A stretch of 20,423 nucleotides of DNA from the IMG/VR virus record IMGVR_UViG_3300010148_000166, positions 1-20,423 of that record; one strand, 5' to 3'. This document shows, one piece after another, positions 13,220 to 19,494 of this stretch (positions are counted from its first letter, which is position 1; the number at the start of each line of letters is the position of its first letter). This DNA comes from a virus. Both the position numbers and the translations under genes were made by a program. The notes beneath the pieces were generated by a model, which was given only the letters and a program-made list of their open reading frames with translations, ran no database searches and was not told the origin of the DNA.

Positions 13220-13237
13220 GAGAATAACTCCTTCTCA
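13219..13237 (-). promoter_or_regulatory. Dyad with ribosome-binding site in its loop
   Basis: On the minus strand TGAGAA and TTCTCA form six pairs around the loop GGAGTTA, which contains the core Shine-Dalgarno sequence of the 214-residue structural gene. The second arm ends in the A of the ATG. It may expose or modulate the ribosome-binding site; the stem is weak (two G-C pairs) and could be chance. Confidence 0.3.
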
Positions 13238-13702
13238 CTATGAATCAGAGTCGCCTTTGCGACCTCCGAAGGTTACACGACTTTGCCTATCATTAGTAAT
13301 AGGCATCGAAGGATGCTGCTCCTTCATTAAGTCCTGATCCACAGCAGTGATTTGTTCGCGTGTCCGATCACGGTAATATTCGGTTCTTTCCTGCGCTGTC
13401 TCTTCAGGTATACGGGCTAACATCAACCCACCGTTACCAATTACACCGGCATGTGTGCCTTCATCAAGAACCGCATAATCACGGCCAGGATACTCGTCAG
13501 CTCTGACTGGTTCCCATCCCTCACGAAGTTTCGCGTGGACGTTCATCTTGTCGTCGTCGCCTCTGAGTGCTGTCCTGATCCAACGATGGCGATACCCATC
13601 GGGCGGTGTCGGTGCATCTAGTCGGCTGGGCGGTGCCCATGGTTTTCTGCGCGTTTGCTTTTCGCGTGTTTCTGTAGACCGTGGTTGTCTTGTATCACTC
13701 AT
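13238..13702 (-). CDS. Conserved head-module protein of unknown function
   Basis: Product of 154 residues, beginning 3 bases after the scaffold stop, with AAGGA overlapping that stop. The N-terminal 30 residues are basic and disordered-looking (TRQPRSTETREKQTRRKPWA). A conserved-looking core follows: PDGYRHRWIRTALRGDDD, REGWEPVRADEYPG and GVIGNGGLMLARIPEETA. A charged C-terminal helix (EYYRDRTREQITAVDQDLMK) and a basic tail (QSRVTFGGRKG) end it. I know this as a protein that sits between scaffold and capsid genes in many marine phages. A minor capsid or assembly role is inferred only from context. Confidence 0.8.
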   Translation of the reverse strand: MSDTRQPRSTETREKQTRRKPWAPPSRLDAPTPPDGYRHRWIRTALRGDDDKMNVHAKLREGWEPVRADEYPGRDYAVLDEGTHAGVIGNGGLMLARIPEETAQERTEYYRDRTREQITAVDQDLMKEQHPSMPITNDRQSRVTFGGRKGDSDS

Positions 13703-13705
13703 AAC

Positions 13706-14581
13706 TTAGTCCTTTACATACTTAGCGTATTCTTCCAAAGGAACTCCAAGTTTTTTAGCCATTGCTATCTGTGATGGTGACAACTTGACAGTCCTGCGCC
13801 CCTGCTTGTTGCTGCGGGATGCGGAAGTAGAAGCCGAGGCGACCCTTGTACTTCCCCCGTTCTGTTTGGCCCCCAACTCGTTTGGAAAACGAGATTTAAG
13901 ACGAGAGTCCAATTCATTGTAGTAGTCATCGCCAGATGGGTCAAACCCTTCTTCGTTGACTAAGTTATTATGAATTACAAACGCGGCCTGTGTCATGATC
14001 TCGTCATCACCAAACCATTCGTTTGTTTCTGCCCACTTCTGTGCTCGTGGGTCTGGCTGTGCCTGTTGTGCCTGTTGTGGCTGTGTCTCCTGCGGAACCT
14101 CAACAGGTTGTGCCTGTTGCTCTTGGCGCTGTTTAGCAAGTCTATAGCGTTCTTGCTCAATGGCGATATGCGACAGCGCCTGTTGAGAATTGAACAAGGC
14201 ATCCGCGTCACCGCGCTCATGAGCGTCCGTATACGCACGCTTGGCTTGTTCTAGCTGAGAATCCAAACGAGTGCCGTACTCACTAAGGTAGCCTTGATCA
14301 AGGTTACTGAGTTTGGTCTTGAGTTGTTCATTCTCTTGCTTCAAGACATCCGCAAGTCGCGCAGCTTCTTCCTTGTCGCGCTCGGCATAGCGGTACTTCT
14401 CAGTCAGCTTCTTGATGCGCTTCTGAACACCCTTACTGTAATTGTCTAATTCATCCTCGGACGCTTCGGCAGGCTCTTCAGTTTGAACCTCAACACGCTC
14501 TTCTTCAGCGTTAACCGTCTTCTTATCGTCCTCAAGCGTTACTTCAACGCTCTCTTCTTCAATTGCTTGAGCCTCTGCCAT
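13706..14581 (-). CDS. Probable capsid scaffolding protein
   Basis: Product of 291 residues, starting at 14581 because AAGGAG lies six bases upstream. An upstream in-frame ATG at 14599 overlaps the co-chaperonin stop and has a weaker site. Residues 1-45 are strongly acidic. Residues 50-160 are a charged coiled coil (VQKRIKKLTEKYRYAERDKE onward). Residues 150-180 are Gln/Pro-rich. Residues 183-235 form a compact segment with NEWFGDDEIMTQAAF and DDYYNELDSRL. The last 30 residues are basic (RRTVKLSPSQIAMAKKLG), resembling the capsid-binding C-termini of scaffolds. Composition, coiled coil and location just upstream of the capsid genes support scaffold. No protease motif is evident, so its fate after assembly is unknown. 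Confidence 0.75.
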   Translation of the reverse strand: MAEAQAIEEESVEVTLEDDKKTVNAEEERVEVQTEEPAEASEDELDNYSKGVQKRIKKLTEKYRYAERDKEEAARLADVLKQENEQLKTKLSNLDQGYLSEYGTRLDSQLEQAKRAYTDAHERGDADALFNSQQALSHIAIEQERYRLAKQRQEQQAQPVEVPQETQPQQAQQAQPDPRAQKWAETNEWFGDDEIMTQAAFVIHNNLVNEEGFDPSGDDYYNELDSRLKSRFPNELGAKQNGGSTRVASASTSASRSNKQGRRTVKLSPSQIAMAKKLGVPLEEYAKYVKD

Positions 14582-14591
14582 CTCCGTCTCC

Positions 14592-15059
14592 TTAGACATG
14601 CTTCACATCATCGGGTTCAAGAAGGGTAGCAATCACTTCGTCATCATTTATGACGCGAACCTCTCCACCTTCGATCTTGAACCTAGACCCTGCATAACGA
14701 CCAATGCACACCCACTGACCTTCCTGACACCATGGCTCTGGGTTATCGCCAAACTTGTTGGGATCTTGGTAAGCCAACGGCCCTAGCTTCAGCACATAAG
14801 CTACTACCGTAGCTAGTGCCTCACGCTCACGGGCTTGATCAGGAATAAGAATGCCACCATCGGTCTTTGCCTTGCCTTGATACGGCATAACAAGAAGTCG
14901 CCAACCCGTAGGTTGCGGCAAGCGTTCTTTCAGGGATTTGTCGATGAGACCGGGGTCTAAGACTCGCTGGTCTGCCTCTACATAAGCAGAATCTGCGGTA
15001 ACGGGATCTTTTGCTTTTGATCTGGCAACATGATCAGGAACGTATAATGTCTTCGCCAT
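14592..15059 (-). CDS. GroES-type (Cpn10) co-chaperonin
   Basis: Viral lid for the GroEL chaperonin, expected to help fold the capsid protein as T4 gp31 does. The product is 155 residues: about 49 residues of extra N-terminus, then a Cpn10 fold at about 50-148. PTGWRLLVMP aligns with the opening strand of GroES (RPLHDRVIVK). The mobile loop is residues 62-80, GKAKTDGGILIPDQAREREA, with the hydrophobic tripeptide Ile70-Leu71-Ile72 matching the Ile-Val-Leu that docks on GroEL. WVCIGRYAGSRFKIEGGEV and DDEVIATL match the C-terminal strands around DIVIFNDGYG and SDILAIV. No groEL is seen, so the partner would be the host's. Position immediately before the scaffold and capsid genes supports a head-assembly role. 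The N-terminal extension is unusual for bacterial GroES. Confidence 0.88.
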   Translation of the reverse strand: MAKTLYVPDHVARSKAKDPVTADSAYVEADQRVLDPGLIDKSLKERLPQPTGWRLLVMPYQGKAKTDGGILIPDQAREREALATVVAYVLKLGPLAYQDPNKFGDNPEPWCQEGQWVCIGRYAGSRFKIEGGEVRVINDDEVIATLLEPDDVKHV

Positions 15060-15246
15060 CGTCTAAGTTTCTCTCCAGCAGGGTTTTAATTTCTTCCTTG
15101 GCGTAGACAAGTCCCTGTACTTCTCCCACCAACCGCTGGTACTGCTCAAAGTTCTGAACACCACCAGATGTTAACATGTCAGCGATTTGCTCCTCTCGCT
15201 GACTCAACAAGCTATAAACATATTTTGCGAAGTCTGCAACATCCAT
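15034..15246 (-). CDS. Small helical conserved phage protein
   Basis: Product of 70 residues, predicted almost wholly helical and acidic (MDVADFAKYVYSLLSQREEQ, then VQGLVYAKEEIKTLLERNLD). The start at 15246 follows the previous stop after 7 bases and has no clear Shine-Dalgarno sequence, so translational coupling is likely. Its 3' end overlaps the co-chaperonin gene by 26 bases. I do not recognise a function. Size and position fit a small head-assembly accessory protein, but nothing in the sequence proves this. Confidence 0.72.
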   Translation of the reverse strand: MDVADFAKYVYSLLSQREEQIADMLTSGGVQNFEQYQRLVGEVQGLVYAKEEIKTLLERNLDDGEDIIRS

Positions 15247-15253
15247 CGGACAA

Positions 15254-15607
15254 TTAATATGTACCGCTAAAGTTTTTGCCTGTTACCGCCGCACCACAAC
15301 CACGAGCCATATCATCTGCTTTTACGCTCATTCCCTTACGAAATGTCTTAACAGACTTGTCCAGACGCTTGGTGTCTCGCTCTTTGAACAGATCAGATTT
15401 TGCAATTTCTGCGGCGTCGTCATCACCAAACTCTGCTAGTTCTTGTAACTCAATGATCCTCGGCTCTGTAGAAGTAACCTCGCCGCCCTCATTGAACTTA
15501 ACTATGCCGCCATCGGCTTTACGAAGCTCTTCAAAGTCCTCACCGGTGATCTTATCGCGAGGCTCTGCTACACGGGCAATCTTCATCTGCTTTTTTGTCA
15601 GTGGCAT
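15254..15607 (-). CDS. Small conserved protein with RGCG C-terminal motif
   Basis: Product of 117 residues, 9 bases after the holin-like gene, with GGAGGG in the gap as ribosome-binding site. The N-terminus is basic (MPLTKKQMKIARVAEP). It is followed by DGGIVKFNEGGEV, a Gly-Gly turn pattern, then an acidic and helical middle (ELAEFGDDDAAEIAKSD). It ends ADDMARGCGAAVTGKNFSGT-Y. The ARGCG(A/V) motif followed by a short polar or basic tail recurs in small proteins of marine phages and appears again in the 44-residue product at 9899-10033. Function unknown; a minor virion component is a reasonable guess because of its place between the portal and capsid genes. Confidence 0.78.
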   Translation of the reverse strand: MPLTKKQMKIARVAEPRDKITGEDFEELRKADGGIVKFNEGGEVTSTEPRIIELQELAEFGDDDAAEIAKSDLFKERDTKRLDKSVKTFRKGMSVKADDMARGCGAAVTGKNFSGTY

Positions 15608-15616
15608 GGCGCCCTC

Positions 15617-16003
15617 CTACTTCTTTCCAAAGAACTTCGTTGCTGATCTAACGCCAAAGCTGGCCGCTACAATCACACCCAGTGTATACTGATACCAGTC
15701 CGGCATCACCTCCAAAGCTGCAAAACCCTCTGCAACAATGGTTCTGCCCCACTCACCAGCAAAGGCCAGTATTAGCGGAATCGAGAACAAGATCGTTAGC
15801 CACTCGTCCTTCCAAGACGATTGACTGCCCTTCGCCATCAGCTTTTCCCAATCAGCCGTTGACGTAGCAGCAGATACCATCACCTTGGCTTCAGCTTCCG
15901 CCTTTGCCTTGGCAACCGCAGATTTGCCGCGTTGCTCTTCCGTTTTAGAGTCCATCCATGACCCAATTAGGCCGGATACAGGACCAATAAGTGCTTGTAA
16001 CAT
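15617..16003 (-). CDS. Holin-like protein, GTA three-membrane-segment type
   Basis: Product of 128 residues, probably a membrane protein that permeabilises the inner membrane for lysis. The ATG at 16003 is used: it overlaps the previous TGA and has AAAGG upstream. A TTG one codon earlier is less likely. Residues 1-18 are weakly hydrophobic (LQALIGPVSGLIGSW). Residues 20-45 are a Lys/Ala/Glu helix. SSWKDEWLTILFSIPLILAF (about 65-85) and YTLGVIVAASFGVRSATKFF (about 105-124) are hydrophobic, with a basic tail GKK. The WKDEWLT signature and layout fit the family described as holin of three membrane segments for gene-transfer-agent release. No endolysin lies beside it, so the lysis role is inferred from family resemblance. 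Confidence 0.75.
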   Translation of the reverse strand: MLQALIGPVSGLIGSWMDSKTEEQRGKSAVAKAKAEAEAKVMVSAATSTADWEKLMAKGSQSSWKDEWLTILFSIPLILAFAGEWGRTIVAEGFAALEVMPDWYQYTLGVIVAASFGVRSATKFFGKK

Positions 16004-16230
16004 CAATACACCTTTACCTGATCTGAGTTGACCTGTCTAGGAATACAGTACGCCGTAACTCGATCCTTGGGATCTAGCAGGTCTGAATGTCTATAATTTC
16101 CATACCTTTTGGAGACTTGATTCGCAAAATAGTTACATTCAGTGATTGAATAGAAATACATGTTTCCACTCTCTAGCTTGCGGAACTCTCCTGTGCCCAA
16201 GTATACCAGCAACAAAAAAGCGTCTATCAT
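16003..16230 (-). CDS. Small conserved phage protein with hydrophobic N-terminus
   Basis: Product of 75 residues. Its ATG overlaps the preceding stop as ATGA, and its own TGA shares a base with the next start (TGATG). The N-terminus MIDAFLLLVYLGTGEF is a short hydrophobic stretch that could be a signal anchor. The rest is polar, with two cysteines (ECNYFA and AYCIPRQ), suggesting a small exported domain that might carry a disulphide. I know this as a recurring small protein beside holin-like genes in marine phages but cannot assign a function. A spanin-like or virion role is conceivable; there is no lipobox. Confidence 0.75.
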   Translation of the reverse strand: MIDAFLLLVYLGTGEFRKLESGNMYFYSITECNYFANQVSKRYGNYRHSDLLDPKDRVTAYCIPRQVNSDQVKVY

Positions 16231-16544
16231 TTACGGCTCATCCACGCTGTGGTGCCCATATACGCTCCAACGACACCGGCGCCGCTAATATAAAATAGAT
16301 TGCTTATTTCACTAAGCGCCTCAATACGTTCAACAGATACCCATGGCGTAAACATGGCGGCAGTAAACACCCCCATGCCAATCAAAGTGTATCTCGCCAT
16401 CCGCAGTTGAGCTAAACTTTTTCTCAAGTCGCGCTCTGTCTCTCGTATTTCCTTGGCGTGTTCTAATTCTTCGTCAGTAATTTCACCATCGCCGTCCAGA
16501 TCATACTCGGCATACTCGGTGTCCTTCTGAAACTTCTTAACCAT
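16227..16544 (-). CDS. EF-hand protein with two membrane segments
   Basis: Product of 105 residues, with a start at 16544 chosen because AAGGA lies about seven bases upstream. A longer in-frame reading to 16595 would overlap the previous gene by 59 bases. The chosen ATG overlaps the upstream stop by 8 bases. Residues 15-26 (DLDGDGEITDEE) form a complete canonical EF-hand loop, with Asp at loop positions 1, 3 and 5, Gly at 6, Ile at 8 and Glu at 12. A charged helix follows (residues 28-50). Two hydrophobic segments follow, near 51-70 (YTLIGMGVFTAAMF) and 80-101 (ISNLFYISGAGVVGAYMG). Calcium binding at a membrane is the natural inference; the cellular role is unknown. A lone EF-hand loop does not by itself prove calcium binding. 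Confidence 0.82.
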   Translation of the reverse strand: MVKKFQKDTEYAEYDLDGDGEITDEELEHAKEIRETERDLRKSLAQLRMARYTLIGMGVFTAAMFTPWVSVERIEALSEISNLFYISGAGVVGAYMGTTAWMSRK

Positions 16545-17016
16545 TCTCTTTCCTTTTGACATACAGCCATGCAAGAAAGACAAGGAACGCCCCAACCGAT
16601 GTCACCAAAAGTATTATGCAGATTACTTCAACGAACTTCCGGCGCCGTTCACGTTGCCTGTATAGGGTTTCCTGTCGTTGCTTTCGGATCCGGCCTTCCA
16701 TGCGAATCAGCTCTTCCCAGTGAGACCTGCCCATTGTAAGTCCGATCCAGTTTTGCAACTCCAGACGTTGTTGCTGCGCCTTCTTTTTTGCCGCAAAAAC
16801 CTCGATAGCCTCTTGTTCGACACTCTTTCCGCTGAATAGCTTCTTGAATATAGGAGGGTTCTTGGCCTCTTTTTCGGCCTGGTCTAGGTCAGATAATGCA
16901 CCCATCCAACGCGAAAGGTCGGATGCCATCGACTCGATGTCCCGTCCTATCGCAAAACCTTTTTTAATGGCTCCAAATGCCGCCGAAGCGGTGGCCATCG
17001 CAGTTACTGGATCCAA
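16537..17016 (-). CDS. Conserved phage protein with C-terminal membrane anchor
   Basis: Product of 159 residues and unknown function. It starts at a TTG (17016) directly after the portal stop, with AAGGGA overlapping that stop. The next ATG (16998) has no ribosome-binding site, and the MDPVTA N-terminus looks like the native one for this family of marine phage proteins, so I keep TTG. Residues 1-50 are a small-residue and amphipathic region (ATASAAFGAIKKGF, then IGRDIESMASDLSRWMGA). Residues 60-128 are a charged helical stretch ending in a run of arginines (RERRRK). A single membrane segment (VICIILLVTSVGAFLVFLAW) lies at about 130-150, with a short basic tail. It opens a run of four membrane-associated products. 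A role in lysis, membrane attachment or virion assembly is possible but not shown. Confidence 0.8.
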   Translation of the reverse strand: MDPVTAMATASAAFGAIKKGFAIGRDIESMASDLSRWMGALSDLDQAEKEAKNPPIFKKLFSGKSVEQEAIEVFAAKKKAQQQRLELQNWIGLTMGRSHWEELIRMEGRIRKQRQETLYRQRERRRKFVEVICIILLVTSVGAFLVFLAWLYVKRKENG

Positions 17017-19494
17017 TTATCCCTTACGCATCGCCAACTCACGCTGGGTCTGGATGCGTTCCCTGTTCACATCTGCCCTATCTTCCGCGATCTCCTCTTG
17101 GAGTTCGATTCGCGCTGCGTCAGTCATGGCTCTCTGCTGGAGCTTCTGGCGTTCCAAATCAAGTTCTGCCGAGTCCTGCGCCGCTCTGCGCTGGGACTCG
17201 TTAGCCTTGATAGCAAGCTCTTGCTGCCGGATTGCTACAAGAGGATCTTGTTGCCCTTCCGGCGGTGCAAGCATCTGAATGATTTCTTGGGTGAACTGTG
17301 CTTCTAGTTTTGCAACTTCGGCTTCAACCATGTCCTCACTCATCGCAGATGCTGCTTGCATTTGTTGTTGCGCCATCATGGGGTCTACTGCCCCCATCTG
17401 AGCGGCCAATGCCATTTGCTGCGCCTGCGCCTGCTGTTCTTGGACTTGAGCCATCACAGTCAAACGTGCCTTCATGGACACATGATCCTGAAGGTGCCCC
17501 ATGAATATAGCATAAATGTTAGGCGATGTAGAGACCAACGGCAACTTCATGAACATGATGTGTGCCATAATATGAGCGTCATGGTCCTGCTGTTGGAAGG
17601 CTGTCAGGAGTTCGCCCTGCATTCCCTTGGCATTCTCAATGCTGGGACTCGTAGGCTGCGGTTCCTTCTTGGCCGGCAGAATCTCATCAATGTTCTGCAC
17701 TTCTAGCGCCTGATACATACGCTTGTATGCTTCATGGAGATTGTGGATCTGCGGATTCGACTGCGCCAACTGTAGCTGTGTCTGCGCTAGCGTTACCCGT
17801 TGTGACATCGAGAAGATGTTGGGATCCGATACTGGAACCACATCTACGCGACCATCAAAGTCCTGTGCTTTGATCTCTGAAGGTGCTCCGGCTACCTCAT
17901 AAGGATACACAGGAGGGAGATTTTCTGCGAAGATTCTAGCGAGGAGCCGGAACTCTGTCTTCTGAGCATAATGCAGGCGCTTGTGAATGGCCGACATGAC
18001 CTTCATACCGCGCTCAAGCAATGCCACAGTTGTACCTACGGGCATGTCTCCACTTTGAGCGCCGTCACCAATCTGCTGATCGGCGATAGACACAAAGCGA
18101 CGACCACCCTCAATCAAAGAGGCCAGCAACTGCGCTAGCGTGCCTGACGGCTCTTTGAATGGAAGCGGAATGATAGAGTTGCGGATGTCGCCACCAGGCG
18201 CATCAATGTCTCTGAACTCACCAGGACTTAGCGGTTCGTCATCGTTACGGATGCGAATGCCCCGCGCCTTGAATCCAGACGGCAAGTTTGCCAGTGTGCC
18301 GGAATCAATCAACTGACGAAGGATGCTGGTCGTAGCGCGACCCAGCCCACCAATCATGTGGATCAAGCCGAAGCCATAGAAACCCAGACCGGGCAGGAAT
18401 TTGTAGTGTACGAAATACTGACGCTTACGCTTCAGCGAATCTTCTTGATCATAGTTACGAGTGATCGACAGAATCTCACCTGACCCGTGGTCAATCGTAA
18501 CGACATACGGCAGCTTGATCTCGGTGGGCTGACCATCGGGACCAACGTCTTCAAAACCCTCTAGATCCAGATCGACATGCATCTCCAAAACGGTGTGAAT
18601 GTCGTCCGTATACCCTTTGCTAATACCCTCAAGTTCATCAACCTTGTCGCGAACCGGATCGTCTACATTGTCATCTATCGACACCTCTACGTCCTTGTAG
18701 ATGCCTGCAACCTGCATCTTGCGAAGCTGGTTGCCATCCATACGCAGAACGTGCGTTACACGAGGTGCAGTGTTCAGATCGGTGGCGGAGTACGACACAA
18801 CCAGATCTTCCGAAGGCACAAATGCCGATACCGCACGAGCCTTGGTGGGATCAAAGTAAACCTTCTTGAAGGTAGAACCGGACAGCGGCAGATAGAACAG
18901 CATCTGATCCGTGTCAGGATCAAACTCCTCCATGACCTCAGTAACCTGATAGTTCATGAAGTTCTTCACGCGGCTGGCCTGCGCTTCTTTCTCCATGGTC
19001 TTGGAGCCAAGAACCTGCGTCTTCACAGGACCGCCGGCAGGCAGAAGTTCCTTATATGCTTGCGCTTGGAACTGCGTGACGGATTCGGCAATCAAAGGGT
19101 GTGTTACGCCAGATGCGCCCTCAAACGGCTGAGTGCGCTCCTGATACTTGATACCAAGAAGATCCAGACCCTTGGTATACGCCTGTTCCCAATCCTCGCG
19201 AGACTCCATGTCTTCTTCGTACAAACCACGAAGTTCGCTGGATATCTCACCCAAAACATCGTCATCAATGATCTCGGCGAGATTCGCCATGTGATCATAT
19301 TGCTCAGTCTCTACCTCAAGACCGTCAGGCACACCGCCCATGAGAGCCTGCACAATTGCGCTACCGTCAGGCTGCTGAACAACCTCGGCGCCTCCAGCAA
19401 AGTCTGGAGCCTGCGGGATCTCTACGTCCATACCCTGCGGCGCTTCAATGCCAGAGTCTGTCAAGCTGCCCATCGGGCGTGGAGGTAGTGCCAT
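17017..19494 (-). CDS. Portal protein, P22-like, large
   Basis: Dodecameric portal at the capsid vertex through which DNA is packaged and ejected. The product is 825 residues. The ATG at 19494 shares its A with the terminase TAA stop and has GGGAG eight bases upstream. A longer reading from 19524 would run 30 bases into terL and lacks such a site. The N-terminal core has GLYEEDMESREDWEQAY and a segment ending in PFEGASGVTHPLI, followed by a long alpha/beta core typical of P22-type portals. From about residue 680 to the end the protein is rich in Gln, Ala and Met, then becomes a charged coiled coil (ELDLERQKLQQR, EEIAEDRADVNRER), consistent with a barrel or helical C-terminus. Family placement rests on position directly after terL, length and sequence character. 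The exact Pfam portal clan would need a profile search. Confidence 0.92.
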   Translation of the reverse strand: MALPPRPMGSLTDSGIEAPQGMDVEIPQAPDFAGGAEVVQQPDGSAIVQALMGGVPDGLEVETEQYDHMANLAEIIDDDVLGEISSELRGLYEEDMESREDWEQAYTKGLDLLGIKYQERTQPFEGASGVTHPLIAESVTQFQAQAYKELLPAGGPVKTQVLGSKTMEKEAQASRVKNFMNYQVTEVMEEFDPDTDQMLFYLPLSGSTFKKVYFDPTKARAVSAFVPSEDLVVSYSATDLNTAPRVTHVLRMDGNQLRKMQVAGIYKDVEVSIDDNVDDPVRDKVDELEGISKGYTDDIHTVLEMHVDLDLEGFEDVGPDGQPTEIKLPYVVTIDHGSGEILSITRNYDQEDSLKRKRQYFVHYKFLPGLGFYGFGLIHMIGGLGRATTSILRQLIDSGTLANLPSGFKARGIRIRNDDEPLSPGEFRDIDAPGGDIRNSIIPLPFKEPSGTLAQLLASLIEGGRRFVSIADQQIGDGAQSGDMPVGTTVALLERGMKVMSAIHKRLHYAQKTEFRLLARIFAENLPPVYPYEVAGAPSEIKAQDFDGRVDVVPVSDPNIFSMSQRVTLAQTQLQLAQSNPQIHNLHEAYKRMYQALEVQNIDEILPAKKEPQPTSPSIENAKGMQGELLTAFQQQDHDAHIMAHIMFMKLPLVSTSPNIYAIFMGHLQDHVSMKARLTVMAQVQEQQAQAQQMALAAQMGAVDPMMAQQQMQAASAMSEDMVEAEVAKLEAQFTQEIIQMLAPPEGQQDPLVAIRQQELAIKANESQRRAAQDSAELDLERQKLQQRAMTDAARIELQEEIAEDRADVNRERIQTQRELAMRKG

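Noticed and set aside
18577-19488. 303-codon open frame on the plus strand opposite the portal gene
   Set aside because: It is wholly antisense to a conserved portal gene, has odd composition (many His, Leu and Arg) and no recognisable motif. It is a shadow of the codon bias of the real gene.
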